Numbered from the stretch's first letter, positions 1 to 22,086 are shown. The stretch: DNA of 64,000 bases from Ecdyonurus torrentis (GCA_949318235.1 OX439136.1:15223890-15287889); one strand, 5' to 3'. Program-made: numbers and translations. Notes: a model not told the origin generated them from the letters alone.

Positions 1-279
1 AGAAAAATAGTTCAGTTGATTTTGATATTGAAAAGTTGTGACTTAACCTTGATCTTAAAATTATTATAAGGCTAACCTACGTATATGAATATTAAAGTAA
101 TTATTTGGAACGACCAAAACAAAGCCTATACAATCATTTTTACACTACATAAATTTTATATAACGCATATTCACTTCACTAAATATTTGAGGAATAAAGG
201 CAGGCAATTTCTTTTTTTTTTTTTAAGTCAAATTTTAATCTTAGCGGATAAAAGGTGAACATTTTATATTTTATACAAG

Positions 280-282
<3 letters not shown>

Positions 283-346
<64 letters not shown>
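283..346. repeat. (GA)n microsatellite
   Basis: Uninterrupted GA dinucleotide tract of about 64 bp, seen directly. It is one of about ten GA/CT tracts in the window. Confidence 0.95.
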
Positions 347-348
<2 letters not shown>

Positions 349-1234
349 CTTCAATTTGATATTAAAAAATTACTCTCCATAAATTACTAAACATTCATAA
401 TAAAATATAAAATGTTTGCCTTTTTTTTTTTTTTTTTTTTTTTTTGCTTATATTAAAATTTTACGACAACCCGAAATTGTCTGCCTTACGTGTTTTCAAT
501 TGTCTTAGAAAGAAAGAGAGACAGAGGATGACAAATTGCGAATTAAAGAATCTCTCTCTCTCTCAATTTGTTTTCTGTATGTGACTTTATACTGTCTAAA
601 ATTCTAACGAATATTAAAAATTAGTTAATTGTAAGAAAACATCCATTTACATTATCGTCATTTTATTATTATTTAAAAATAATGTTTCTAATGACTACGA
701 AGACCTTGATTTTGAGTTTTAACAAATTTTACCTGCCAAAAACTTAAGATTTGGCGTCACAACATGGGGTCTTGATGTGGCCTTTTGTTAAATTTTTTTC
801 TAATAATTTTTCCGCATATTTCAGGTAAAAAATTAAAACACTTTAATTTTAATAGGAAAACTATATACTGAACGAAATACGATATTTTATTGCTGTTGAA
901 TATACTGGTCCAATTTTGCAAATCTGACCTTGATTCGACCTTTATTTTTATTTATAAGATAACCAAAATATAAAACATTCTCAAGAATATAAGAACCATG
1001 GCAAGCATGCTGACTTCTAATACGATTATTAATAATAACTTCTAACACTTTTACTTTTTGAAATGCCTTTGATCTCCCTTATACACTGATATAAAATGAA
1101 TGAAATTACTGCAATTAGGTAATTGGTGTGTTTTTATCTCTGTTTGCGTAACTATTTGGTTACTTATTCTTACATTTAGTAAATCCAATCTTCTATTTTT
1201 AATAATGTTTAATAAATTTGAAATTGCTCGAAGA

Positions 1235-1350
1235 AAAATAAATAAATGAATAAATAAATGATAAATGAATGAATAAATAAATAAATAAATAAATAAACAA
1301 AGAAACAAAGAAACAAATAAATAAAATAAATAAATAAACAAATAAATAAT
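1235..1350. repeat. (AAAT/AATG)n imperfect tetranucleotide tract
   Basis: Repeated AAAT with AATG and AAAC variants over about 115 bp. Its reverse-strand translation gives the spurious LFIYLFIY-type peptides. Confidence 0.85.
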
Positions 1351-2280
1351 AAAAGGAAAAAGGAATAATAATAATAATTGCAATATTCTTGTCTGCAAGA
1401 AGCACTTTACTCTCTTACAAAAACATAAAATATAAAATCGATTTAAAATGCTACAAAACATAATATTATTTTACTTTATCACAAAGTGTGTAACAAAAAC
1501 CTGAAATACAAGACTGTCATGTCAATTGTACTTACTTCTTAGAAGTGATTGAATTAATGTAGAAAATTATTATAAAAATTATTTTATGTTTATATATATA
1601 GATAATTTAACCTCGGTTCATTCTTTATTTATTAAAAACGCAATGTAAATTTTTAGATCATTTTTATAACGATATATTTTGTGATAGGCTATTTGTAAAC
1701 CTATTATGGCGAATAGTAAACGTTAAACAAAAATGCCTCAATAATAAATCATGAGATGAGACATCCCATATCCCTTCTGTAGCCTCACAAACTGGTATTT
1801 GTGAGAATACTTGTAGGTAGGCAACTTGCTTTACAATTTATATTGTACACCTGGAATTTGTGACGTCTTGAATTCAAAAAATTGCCTTCACGGCCGTGAA
1901 AACAAAGCGGAAAAATACAATTAGAAATGAAAATAAAATTTGCATACTTGAATATAATGAATAGTTTGCACTTTGCAAAAATGCATCATTGAGAAAAAAA
2001 AAAGATAAATGTGCTAAATAATCAAAGAAAAAAAAATTTTGAGTCAATAGGCCAAACTAAAAGAAAATATTTATATCTTTACTTAATATTAATTCTTGGA
2101 TTATGACAATTTCTTAGTGCATCTCTCATCTGTAATAATTGTAATTAATAACTGTAAGGAGTCTAATGAATAACATATATAAGAAAGTTTTATTGTGTAT
2201 CATTTTTGTATCGTTATTTTTAAACTGAAGTAAAATATTATTAATAAATAATAATAAAAATTTTATGTAGATTTGCACAT

Positions 2281-2283
<3 letters not shown>

Positions 2284-2315
<32 letters not shown>
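2284..2315. repeat. (CT)n microsatellite
   Basis: Pure CT tract of about 32 bp. Confidence 0.95.
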
Positions 2316-2318
<3 letters not shown>

Positions 2319-4655
2319 TTTTATTAGACTCGAGTGTTATCTTTTAAGACTTGATAATTATAATAACAATAATAAAATATTTTCATTATTAAAAAATTAA
2401 AAACTATGTAAAACTCTATGCACACAATATCTGCTGTATACAGTACTTTTAATGCACGTGGAATAAATTATAATATACACGATGATAAATTACATAAATA
2501 TGCAGTGTTCTTTTTGCATTGCCAAATTTTCTTTCTATACTTTTTTAATATTTCTTTACTTGTACATCCATAATTTTATTAAAAAATTAATAATAATATA
2601 AAAATATTCTGCATCCTCTTACATAAGTTGCAACGCTAAATATCTAGTTACCGCTGTTATTTTTATTGTTGCATATAATTTAAAAATATATATAACTAAG
2701 GTTTAACTTAAGGTTCAGCTTATGGATTTATACTTATAATCAGTAATGCTGTCCGTAAACCCTGTTCTCTTCTTCTAAAATGACGATCAACTTTGGTTAT
2801 TCAAATGGAATGCGCATTTTTTTGGGTGCAAGAAAATAGAGTTTACGAAAAACACTAATATTAATAATAATTTGTTTTTATTAAGAGGCCAGAAAAGGTA
2901 CTGTACAGTAGAGACATTATTTAATTTTTATTTCTTTACAAATGTATACATATTTATTTAGAAAATAAAATGCAATTTTTCTGTAGTGAAAAATAGCAAT
3001 AGTTCATCCATTAATAATAATTCATACTTATACACAAGAGTTTAATTAAAATAATTTCTTTATTCAGCAAGAGAGCAAGTCCACAAGTACTGGATATACA
3101 ATAAAAGTCACAAACATACAAACAAAATATTTAAAACAAAGACAAAAATAAAACTAAAAACATATATTTATTCTCCAAGATAGTAGATAATCTTCTTGAA
3201 TATAGTGCATTATAGTTATCAAAATTGCTACAAATAATATTCGATTGTTTAAATTGACTCTACACAAAAGATATTTTTCAATAATCAATGCAATGTTCTC
3301 TCAGACTTTAACTATATTTATGTAATTTGAAAAATAATATATTTGAAATTATGGGAAATTTTATTTTTCTGTTATAATATATAAAATTGACACAAATATG
3401 TTTAAAAATAAACTTATTACCTCAATGTTATGATTTGTGTTTCAACTTAACGTTAAGTTACAATAAATTTGTTACAGAAACGAGATTTTTTATGTATGTG
3501 TTTTCAGCTGCATTGTTTTTATATATAATTAAAAAAAACTATATAATTGTAAACAGTGTCAAAATTTTTACACAAAGCAATTTATAATTTACCTATTTAT
3601 AAATTATTATAAAAAAAGAGAATGAATACTTTGATAATTGAAAAAAAAAGTGGCTCTGGAGTTAATAATAAAAAATCAATTAGCAGTGTCTAAGTAAGCT
3701 CTTGTGCTAACTTTTCTGGAGAATCGAAATATTTGAAGTATTATGACGATACCAAAAATTAATAATAATAATTAATAAAAAAGACTACGAATGTTTACGT
3801 TTCAGGGTTGGTGTTAAAATAATAATAATAATACGGAGTCATATTCCTGAAATTCAAACGTTGATCATCAAATTTATTCTGTCTTTTTTTTTTTTATCAT
3901 TAAAATGACAAAATGCAATTATTGAAAGTCAATATTAACAACTACTATTGATAAAAATTTCATAGAATCGGTGATCATTATTGAAATTAATTTAAATAAG
4001 TTTTATGTGCATGTTAAATTTTAAACAAACATAATTCAGAATTTTGTCTGGTGACCCTGAAATTGTCTCATCTTTCAGTATAATTATATGCCACTGCAAA
4101 ACAAATGGTAGAAAAATCATAAAATTTACTTTAAAGATTGTAATTAAATCATCAAAGTACATTAATTTTACCTTTAAAAAATCAGTACATTTACAAAAGA
4201 AAAAAAATAATACAAAATATACTTTTTATTATACATGTAATAAAAATAAATATTATATACAAATATTGTGAAAAATAAAAATAATAATAACTACATTTTT
4301 TTTTACATTGCATTAACTTGTTTACATATTAGTTTAGCCATATTTCTATGTACACACACATCATATATTGCAAGTACTTAGTATTAATAATATTGTCTTA
4401 TTTTATAAACTTAAGGTTATCTACTATAAAAGCAACTTACTAGGTAGAGAAAATAAAGAATTATTATTATTTATTTTTCATATACAGCTTCCTTACGGAA
4501 GAAATTATGATGTAAAATAGGAAAAAAATATACATACATATTTGCTACCCCCCTCTCTCTCCTCTTTATATTTTATTATTATGAATCAATGTAGTACTTT
4601 TATGAAGTATATTATACGCATACTTCCCCCCCACTACTTTATATACGCATCGAGG

Positions 4656-4692
4656 TATATATACCTAGATTGACGCTTACCCTAACCAGTTG
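4656..4692 (+). promoter_or_regulatory. Putative core promoter of the ELOVL gene (TATA box + initiator)
   Basis: TATATATA at 4656-4663 lies 32 bp upstream of a CCAGTT initiator-like motif whose A is 4688, which is canonical Pol II spacing. C/T-rich tracts sit just upstream (about 4551-4565 and 4625-4632). The next strong donor downstream (GTAAGT at 4880) fits a noncoding first exon that splices to the acceptor at 9256. The motifs are seen; the promoter role and link to ELOVL are inferred. Confidence 0.5.
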
Positions 4693-4879
4693 CCTCCACC
4701 GCTTTGGAATAGTTAAGTTAGATAGTTAAGTGCCTTAAAAAAAATTAGAAGAGTGAATTAATTATATTTTTTTCAGCTTCATATTTTTAAGTGTATTTTA
4801 ATTTTCTACTTAACACATTATTTTTATTATTATTCTTTTAAATAAGTGATTAAAGTGAAAGGATTTTACTAATATTGTG
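4688..4879 (+). other. Putative noncoding 5'UTR exon of the ELOVL gene
   Basis: Lies between the candidate initiator A at 4688 and a consensus donor (..TTGTG|GTAAGTGAC). The coding start at 9337 is preceded by a good acceptor (TTGTTACAG at 9256), so the mRNA must have an upstream exon, and this is the best candidate in the first 9 kb. No transcript evidence is available. Confidence 0.45.
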
Positions 4880-7123
4880 GTAAGTGACTTTTTTAAATTG
4901 TTATTATTGTAATGACTTTTCAATATATATATTTTTTAATTGGTTATCTATTGGTATAATTAATAATAGAAAAAGTAATTTTTATTTTTTATTTTTTTGC
5001 AAATATCTTAATTTGCAAATTAACTCATTAGGCGTTACTAATTTATATTTATACTTTTAGACTTATAATAATTTTTCAAACTGGCATTAAAAAGTATGTA
5101 ATCATTAATCATTAAATAAAACTAAATAATATTCCATTAAATTTATTAACGTAACAAATCTCCAATAGTTAAAAATATTTTAGCATTTTATCGTTAATAC
5201 TAGTCTCACGATATCATATTATTAAATAAACTATATTTATTTAGAAAGTATAGAATTGCGTATACATATATCCGTAATAACAAAGTAAAACATATAATAA
5301 TAATATTACGAAGAATTTGCATAGTAAGAATTGTAAACAAAATTTAAGATGACATTTATTTTTATAATATACAGTATTATATTTATATGTTTTTCCCTTG
5401 AAAGTTTAAGAAATAATAAAATAACATCAACATTGTTTTTTTTTTTTTTAAATTTTACATTGACCGTAGCTTTATAATGGCATATGTAAATATTTTTTTA
5501 TGGAATAAATATTTTACTGTATTTAATGATTAGTTTTAATTAATTACTGCAGATATATTTAGTTCTATGACTTAGGTAAACATGTGTATATTATTGTGAT
5601 TTAATTTTTTATTCTATCGTATATAATATAATGAGTTCGTCTTTATATATAATTAAATGCTACATACATGATATTGTACTAAAAATTAGAAGTATATAGC
5701 AATCAAATTATTTAATATTAGTAATATTTTAATTTTCTAAGTATTTGAAGAAAATAACAATGATAAATAATTTTACTATAAGTACCATTTTTCTTTAATA
5801 ATAAAGGACACGTTGCAACATCATATTACATGATTCTTTTTCTTTAAATGTTCATTTATAATTTTTTTATTTTTATAATATGTAATTATTATCATTTTTA
5901 TTAATATAAAACAATAATTTTTCTTTTCGATCATGGTGTACAATATAATATTGTTTCTATAATTGACATTGATCTTATTTATAAAAGTTGTTTTTCAACT
6001 TTAAAACAAGTTATTTATGAAGACCTTATAAATTTGACTTTCAATCCTTGCAATATAAAACTACATATTAAAATTTATTAGCAACTAATTAATATTTTAA
6101 CATATTATAATAAATTTCACACATGATACCCTTGAAATTATCTTAATTTTTAATAAACTATCGCAGTTTATTTCTTCCTTTTATTATTATTAATTTAATT
6201 GTAAGGACGTTAGTATGGTTAATTAACTTAGTATTTAATGCTTAATTAGTTCCTAACTTAGAAACATAATATAATGTATTCTATGATTATAATCTTAATT
6301 TTTCTATTACTCGAATAAATTCTCTCCTGATTTCTTTTAAAACAGTTTTTATTTAATTTTTTAATGTATGTATTGAAATTTTATGCTTTTTTATACATTT
6401 TTTTTACATATTTATTTTACGTCGTATTGGCTTCATGATAGATGTACCTTGTTATATAAGCTTGTTAGTATAACCAAGAAATTTTTAGTTCGCATTTATC
6501 GTCCATTTTAAATCACGGTTCATGGTTAAATAAACAAGTATTTGAGAATCTATCCTAACATTTATAAAATCTCAATATGTCGTCGTAACATTAAAAATAC
6601 TTTCAGGGCTCCAAAATATCTTTTGTTTTTAGAATATTTAACTAAAAATCAAGCGTATTATCATGTATATTTAATATAGTGAGATATATAAACAAGTAAA
6701 AGTAATTCTCTTATAATGTACAATTTTTTTTTATATATAGTTCAATAAATTATTTAATGCGATAGTTTGCATTTTATTGTATTGTTTATACACGATGTCT
6801 TATGAATAATTAATGAGTTAAAAATAAAAGTATTTCACTATAAGAAATATTAACTTTATTATTATTGCAAATATAATAAGTTATTGAGATTGCATAAAAA
6901 AGAAGTAAATATAAATAATTAATTATAAAAAGTAATTAAGTTGACACAAATTTATTTTATGTATAGTCACTATGATGTATAATTTTACTGTATTATTGTT
7001 TAATATAATGCTTCAAAGTGGAGACTTTAGTTAACTCAATGCTTCGTTTAAAAACTTGGCATTGTCATGTTAAGACAAAAATAGAGTTTATTAATTATAA
7101 TTGACTTATAAAAGTAATAACAA

Positions 7124-7264
7124 AGCAACAGAACTGATTAGAGGTCAAATATAAGCAATTTAACTCACATCCACTTCCGTTTCAATGTACTGCGCATGCG
7201 TAGTACTTTAAAATGGAAGTGAATGTGAGTTAAATTATTTATAGTTGGCCTCGAAACAGTTGCT
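7124..7264. mobile_element. Palindromic foldback element, copy 1 of 2
   Basis: About 140-bp inverted repeat. The left arm runs AACTCACATCCACTTCC and the right arm GGAAGTGAATGTGAGTT, around a centre containing GCGCATGCG. The outer ends are complementary (CAACAGAACTGATTAGAGG against CCTCGAAACAGTTG). A second diverged copy with the same ends and centre lies at 48331-48472, which shows a dispersed family. It contains no open frame and is probably a nonautonomous DNA element. Confidence 0.7.
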
Positions 7265-7455
7265 TATTAGTTAATTACCGTGTTTGTTCATTTATTATAA
7301 TTATTGTATGATAGGTACTCTCGTAATTGATCGAAAATTTCACAAATTCACAAGTTCACAAATTTTGTAATGCGATAAAAGTGACTTATAAATAGTAAAA
7401 ATTTACTAAATAGTACCATGATGCGTCTTTGTAAATTTAATTAATAGCTATAGTC

Positions 7456-7763
7456 TACCAGGGTGTGCGCATGACGTCATTCTGAATTTTCGATGCTGTT
7501 CATGAGCAATGAATAACATTGCTTAGCATATAGGACAATTATAGTTTTTGGCTATTTTTTTTTGGGAAATTAGCAATTTTTTGGGTTATTATTATTTTTC
7601 TTGCATACTTAAAAAAGTAATTCAACCTGTCAACAGCATCAATGCTCTCAAAAATATTGCAAAGTATTTTTAAACTGGCAAAATGAGTTATTTTCCCATA
7701 CTGGCCCATGTTATTTAGCACTCACTTATGACGTCAACTTTAACATGAATGAAACCACCCTAT
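7456..7763. mobile_element. MITE-like element, TATAGGGTG family, copy 1
   Basis: About 300 bp, ending in CACCCTATA with a degenerate GGGTGTGCGCATGACGTCAT start. The interior motifs (AATGCTCTCAAAAATATTGC, then AACTGGCAAAATG, then CCCATGTTATTTAG) recur in the same order at 27969-28269, 45688-45905 and 50530-50838. TA-bounded terminal inverted repeats suggest a Tc1/mariner-type nonautonomous element; the superfamily is inferred. It has no coding capacity. Confidence 0.65.
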
Positions 7764-9336
7764 ACCTATTTATATCTAGTAAATAATAGCAATAATTAAT
7801 AATTTAATAATAATAAGTAAATATTGAAAATTTAGCTTAGATTTGATGGATTTTGATAAAAGAAGAACTATAATAGTACTTTCATAAACAAACGATTTCC
7901 TGGATAATTTGGCATATATATACAAAAATAAACAAATAATAAATATATGAAGTAGATGATAGAGGTAACAATAAAATAAAACGTTTTTAAAATAAACGTA
8001 TAAATATAATTTAATGTGACATTCAAAAAAAATAAATGGACATTTATTTTTACTGTCAAAATATTTCAAGGTTATTTTTTTTAAAAGTAATGGGATTAAT
8101 TTTATAATAAGGAAGACAATGATAATAAAAATAATAATTTAATTAGTAATAGAAAATGCATGACACACTAAAAAAAAATATATATATTTATTACATTAAC
8201 AAGAACAAAACAATTTATTCTGCGACATGCAATAGCAATAATAATACTTTTATGTTTATGATATTAACCAATAATTTAGTCATTTATATGTATTACATAC
8301 ATTTTAATGTACTTACAAACGTAACTTTTGCTTTTTTTTATATAATGTAACCTCGAAATATTAAAGATAAAAAAAAACATTAAAATTTATAATAATAGCT
8401 AGGAAGAGACAATACAATATTGTAATTTTTTTATATAAAAATTATTGTCTGCTGATAAATAAAATAATCAGTAATAATGATATAATTGTCCGTAAATATA
8501 ATGAAATTTCATTACTGTGTGTTGAATAATACATAAAAAAAATCGTCTTTTTTAAAAAAAAAAAAAAAAAAAAAAAGAAGAAGGAAAATATATATTATTT
8601 TTTTGAAAGAACAAAAAATATATATATATTATTCACATTAAAAAAAATGTCGTTTTTTAAAATTACATTTGCCTAAGTTAATTATTATCATAATTTTATT
8701 TTAAATACTTAAATTTTGGATGCAACTAAAATTTCAATTAAAACATTTTTTTTTCTTGTTGCTGCTTAATTTAAATTTAATGCTGTAATTTAAAAAGAAA
8801 GATCTTTTCTATGCATATTAGTTGATAATGATTAACTAATGGAAAATTTCAAAAGAATGATGGTAGTAAATTGAAGGTTACATTTGATAAAGTTATAATA
8901 GAAAACAATTTATCAAATACGTAACATAGAATAATTCATTCAAATAGTGGTTATTTTTATTTGCTTGAATATTCATATTGCCTCCTACAATTATAAAAAG
9001 TTAGAGCATTCCTGTTATTAATAATTAAAAGGTACAAAATTTTGTCAATAATATATTCTGTTTACTTATACTACTGCAAACTACTATTTGCATACATACT
9101 AAAAATTATACAAAAACTTCTGAAATTGCTTTATATATGTATATCGAAAATTTAATATTCATAAATAATTTGTAAAATTTTCTCTTTATTATAATATGTA
9201 AATGCAATAAACGTTAATAAATTTTTATTAATATTTTTTCTCTATTTTTGTTACAGATTCCATTCGGTGTGAGAGCAGATATTAATATATAGTATTTTTT
9301 TTATCTCGTCAATTTTTAATTAATAAATCTACAAAA

Positions 9337-18114
<8,778 letters not shown>

Positions 18115-19520
18115 TTTAGTTTCATTCAAATTTAATAATAGGTATGCCATAAAGCCATAAGTTTTTTTTCATTTTTTTTTTTTTTTTTTTTTGTTATGAT
18201 ACATTCATAAATAATAATTATAGGTGCTATGCTATTTATTGATATATCGTTTTTATTTATCAAAGACAAAAATCGAATCAAATTTGAAGGTTTAATAAAA
18301 AAAAAATTAAACCGCACCTTTTAATTGTTATTATTCCAACAACATATTTAAGTTATTTTTATATTTTGTCTTCAGAAAAAATAAATTATTTTCATGTATT
18401 TATATTTATTTTTGTGCTATCAGGGTTGGAGCATAAAAGTATTTAAAAATTTTGTTGAAAATAATTTTAATTAAATTTAAAATATTTTATGAATGTATCA
18501 ATTAATACTTTAGAATATTTAAGATCTCGTATTTTATATATAAAAACATTTAGTTTTAGTTATGTATATTTTTGTTTAGAAAAAAAATAAATTGAGATCT
18601 GAAATATTTTATACAGTTTTAAATATCATCAATAAAAGATCTTATAAAATTTGATTTTTATATGATATCATTATAGGATTTCATAAATAGTATAGGTATA
18701 AACTTTTTTTTTCAATTTTTTTTATACCATATATTTTTAAACAGTGATACTAAATTAATTACAAGTATACATTGCCGAAATCAAAGATATTTTTTACTAT
18801 AACTTAAATCACACCCTTTTTTTTCTATACTGAGGGGATTTTAAAAATATCAGTATTTTTCTGCACTTTTTAAATAATATAAATTTTCTACTTTTTTAAT
18901 ATTTTTGCAATTTTAAGTTTCTTTATTTCAGTAATTTAATATAAAAGTACTTATCTTTCCCTTATATTATAATATGAATAATTTCTCTTGGTGCTATTTA
19001 ACTTAAAGGGGAATAAAAATCGCTTTACTATACTTAAAAAAAAAGAAGTCTTAATTACATAAATTTTTACTGAACTTAAAAATGTATGTAATTGATCACT
19101 TTTTCAAGTTCCTATATGATTATACCTTTTTTTATACAATGCACTTTTTTGTATTGAATTTCAAGTTATATTTGTTATATCTTATATAGGCAATGTTTGA
19201 ATTAATTTAAATTTCTTCAACTTTTTTTTTTTAGTGTTCTTTAAAAAATGGATAATTTTTTAAGTGTTTGAATGAAACTTCATCATATTGTTTTTGTGTA
19301 CAAAATACAAAATATATTTTCTCTCTCATTGTTGAATGCATGTATAGTAGCTACTTTGAATGTATGAGATCTATTATTATTATTATAATATCGATATGCC
19401 TCAATATTTTATAATGTATTTTAATATTATAATTTTGATTATTTTTTAGCTGAAAGTAACATTTTGTAAATGTTATTTGTACAGAGTTTAAATAATCAAA
19501 TAAAATTTCTTAATTTTATT
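18115..19520 (+). other. Probable ELOVL 3'UTR with alternative polyadenylation signals
   Basis: AATAAA occurs at 18380-18385, 18586-18591 and 19499-19504, with no downstream coding exon. The last lies in a context (TGTAAATG.. before it, T-rich after it) that suits the distal end. The true end needs transcript data. Confidence 0.5.
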
Positions 19521-19691
19521 ATTTTTTTTATATAAATATGTAAATAAATAATCATTTCTTTTAATAAAAAATATTTTAACAATATTGTTCTTACTATAAT
19601 TATTCATACACTGTTATTAATAAAAAACCGTGGTTTAACGTGAATATACTAGTGAATATACAACAAGAATGGGTACTTGCTATCCGCAGTA

Positions 19692-19694
<3 letters not shown>

Positions 19695-19767
<73 letters not shown>
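19695..19767. repeat. (AT)n microsatellite
   Basis: About 73 bp of alternating AT. Confidence 0.95.
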
Positions 19768-19768
<1 letters not shown>

Positions 19769-19845
19769 CAAATCAATAAACATAAAATCTTAATAATAGA
19801 TATGGACAAAATATACCAGTTATTTTAGTAAATTTGGGAACGACT

Positions 19846-20088
19846 TGACCACTTGCAATAATTTTTTTTTTAATGGACCACTTGCAATAAAATGTTTTTA
19901 ATTGTTGCAGCAAGTAAGTGAAAACGATTTTTACATAAGAAATGCATTAAGAATTATTCAAATTATTTTAAAAAGTTCGTTCATTGCAAGTGGTCAATTG
20001 TTACATATTTATGATGGTAACGATTTTTCCATAAGAAATGCATTAAGAATTTTATATAGTTTAAATTTTACAAGTGGTTCATGAAACC
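19846..20088. mobile_element. CCACTTGCAA foldback family, copy 1 with partial duplication
   Basis: GGACCACTTGCAATAAAATG (19874) and TTCATTGCAAGTGGTC (ending 19996) are inverted termini of a 123-bp element. A second partial unit follows, repeating ACGATTTTTCCATAAGAAAT and closing with ACAAGTGGTTCATG. An extra GACCACTTGCAATAA lies just upstream at about 19846. The other copy is at 26367-26483. Confidence 0.7.
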
Positions 20089-20995
20089 AAACTTCATCTG
20101 AAATGTGATAATTAATTCAATTGTTGTCGTCCTCCAACTCAGCTTTTTTTTTTTTTAATGAATAATAATGAAAATGATAAGTACCTTGCTTTATTTTCAA
20201 ACCTATATAATATACCGCCCTTGAAAATTAGAGGGATTATATTATAACATTGAAATCTTTCAAAATTTTATTTTATATATAATATATTTTATAGAAAATC
20301 AAATTATATCAACTCTATAACAAAGCCTATACACTGCTCTATAGTAATAAATTTGTTTACAATAGTTTAATAAAAATGAGTGCTTAACAGTAAAATAGTC
20401 AAAATATTTTATATAAAAAAAAGTAAACTAAATATGTAGTTATATGTAGTAAAAAAAATGTATGCTTCAACATTTCATTTTTTGTGTATTTCGTATTCTA
20501 AATAATTGTCCTGAACTATTGATGATATACGCGTATCTCTAATGTTTTAGTATAATTCGCAACTTTTAAAAATTAAATAAAAATACTTAATAAACTAACA
20601 AAAATTAAAATTCACATGTGCCGGTTCGTATCGTATGCAATAAAATTACCGCCTATTTTTTATTTTAGTTTTCCTCATTAAAGAATTGATCATTATAAAA
20701 GCACTAAAACTTTGGAAACTACAAATTGCTGACTTAATCGCAGCTCCCAGGAAAAAGTGTAATATTTGCTTTATATATCAAAAGAAAAGAATTTCATGGA
20801 ATTGAACTTTTAAATATTTAAATTAGGTTTATACTTTTCTTTATACCGCTAAACATCAGCTAGTTCGTGAACTACCGTAAGTGATGGCAGCACCTCTTGC
20901 AAGTTTATATAAATTTATTATAATTTTCTTTCTTTTTTTCTTGCCATTAATTTTTTTTCATTGTTATTAAAAATCATTAAAAGTATAAGCTGCGG

Positions 20996-20997
<2 letters not shown>

Positions 20998-21061
<64 letters not shown>

Positions 21062-21083
21062 TCTCTCTCTCTCTCTCTCTCTC
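20998..21083. repeat. (CT)n microsatellite
   Basis: About 86 bp of CT with two short interruptions. Reverse-strand arginine/glutamate-repeat frames here are not genes. Confidence 0.95.
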
Positions 21084-21273
21084 TTGCAATATCTTGCTAT
21101 CAAAAATGCTGACAACGTTAAAAATCATTAAAACACTGCATCGTCTCGTCATCGCAATCTATAAATAAAATTAAAAAAAAAAAAAAAAACATTTTGATAA
21201 GAATTGTAAATTTGCTAATCCAAATATTTTTCCATTTGTGTGTAAAAATTTTCATACATGAATTTGTAATAAT

Positions 21274-21285
21274 GATAATGACATT
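21274..21285 (+). repeat. 12-bp direct repeat, left flank of tRNA array
   Basis: GATAATGACATT directly abuts the first array unit. The same 12 bp in the same orientation follows the last unit at 24866-24877. This is compatible with a target-site duplication. Confidence 0.7.
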
Positions 21286-21350
21286 GAAAGGGTTTAGCTT
21301 TCGTGTTACACCGTGTTATATAAGCAGTAAACTGACATTGAAAAGGAATT

Positions 21351-21422
21351 CGGCTCGACCGGGACTCGAACCCGGATCTTTGGTTTCCCAGACCACTGCG
21401 TTAACCATTACGCTACCGAGAC
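21351..21422 (-). tRNA. tRNA, anticodon GGG (Pro-type), array copy 1
   Basis: 72-nt cloverleaf on the minus strand. The acceptor is GTCTCGG/TCGAGCC with one mismatch (2:71), the D arm is GCGT/ACGC, and the anticodon loop CTGGGAA gives GGG. The T arm is CCGGG/CCCGG with loop TTCGAGT, and the discriminator is G. The A box TAGCGTAATGG and B box GGTTCGAGTCC fit Pol III consensus, and TTTT follows within about 10 nt. Pair 27:43 is also mismatched. The anticodon reads proline CCC, but animals normally decode CCN with AGG, CGG and UGG anticodons, so identity is uncertain. It could be a tRNA-derived repeat. Confidence 0.8.
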
Positions 21423-21682
21423 TCCTTCCAATCCAACATCATTCACTGCTCATATATAGTCAGCTTTCGCTGCTTGCCATGCGCGTGCCTTCGTTGGCGC
21501 GACAGTTTAAACTGCTAAGCAGTCATGGCGGGTGCTCTTGCGAGCTATATGCCTCCACGTAGAGGGCAGTTATGAGAGTGTGTAATTTAACGCCTATTTT
21601 ACACGGGTAGTTTTAATGAAAGGGTTTAGCTTTCGTGTTACACCGTGTTATATAAGCAGTAAACTGACATTGAAAAGGAATT

Positions 21683-21754
21683 CGGCTCGACCGGGACTCG
21701 AACCCGGATCTTTGGTTTCCCAGACCACTGCGTTAACCATTACGCTACCGAGAC
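21683..21754 (-). tRNA. tRNA, anticodon GGG, array copy 2
   Basis: Same as copy 1, exactly 332 bp further on. Minus strand. Confidence 0.8.
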
Positions 21755-22014
21755 TCCTTCCAATCCAACATCATTCACTGCTCATATATAGTCAGCTTTC
21801 GCTGCTTGCCATGCGCGTGCCTTCGTTGGCGCGACAGTTTAAACTGCTAAGCAGTCATGGCGGGTGCTCTTGCGAGCTATATGCCTCCACGTAGAGGGCA
21901 GTTATGAGAGTGTGTAATTTAACGCCTATTTTACACGGGTAGTTTTAATGAAAGGGTTTAGCTTTCGTGTTACACCGTGTTATATAAGCAGTAAACTGAC
22001 ATTGAAAAGGAATT

Positions 22015-22086
22015 CGGCTCGACCGGGACTCGAACCCGGATCTTTGGTTTCCCAGACCACTGCGTTAACCATTACGCTACCGAGAC
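22015..22086 (-). tRNA. tRNA, anticodon GGG, array copy 3
   Basis: Same as copy 1, offset 664 bp. Last complete minus-strand copy before the inversion junction. Confidence 0.8.

Larger units (their letters stand above)
1..4640. other. AT-rich intergenic DNA upstream of the ELOVL gene
   Basis: No coding exon is recognised. The stretch holds a GA microsatellite (283-346), a T run (421-445), an AAAT/AATG tetranucleotide tract (about 1235-1350), a CT microsatellite (2284-2315) and scattered ATT/TAA runs. Open frames here are low-complexity translations of these tracts, for example leucine/phenylalanine/tyrosine-rich peptides from the reverse strand of the AAAT tract. Confidence 0.7.
4880..9256 (+). 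other. Inferred ELOVL intron 1 (5'UTR intron), 4.4 kb
   Basis: GTAAGT..TACAG boundaries. The content is AT-rich with many T/A homopolymers. It contains a palindromic foldback (7124-7264) and a MITE-like element with TGACGTCA motifs (7456-7763). No coding exon is seen inside. Confidence 0.45.
19521..21273. other. AT-rich intergenic DNA between ELOVL and the tRNA array
   Basis: Contains a 73-bp (AT)n tract (19695-19767), a palindromic CCACTTGCAA element cluster (19846-20088), a diverged fragment of the intron 8 foldback (about 20500-20660) and a CT tract (20998-21083). No gene is recognised. Confidence 0.75.

Noticed and set aside
1051..1461. 136-residue reverse-strand frame rich in L, F, Y and I
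   Set aside because: It is the translation of an AAAT tetranucleotide tract; low complexity with no recognisable domain.
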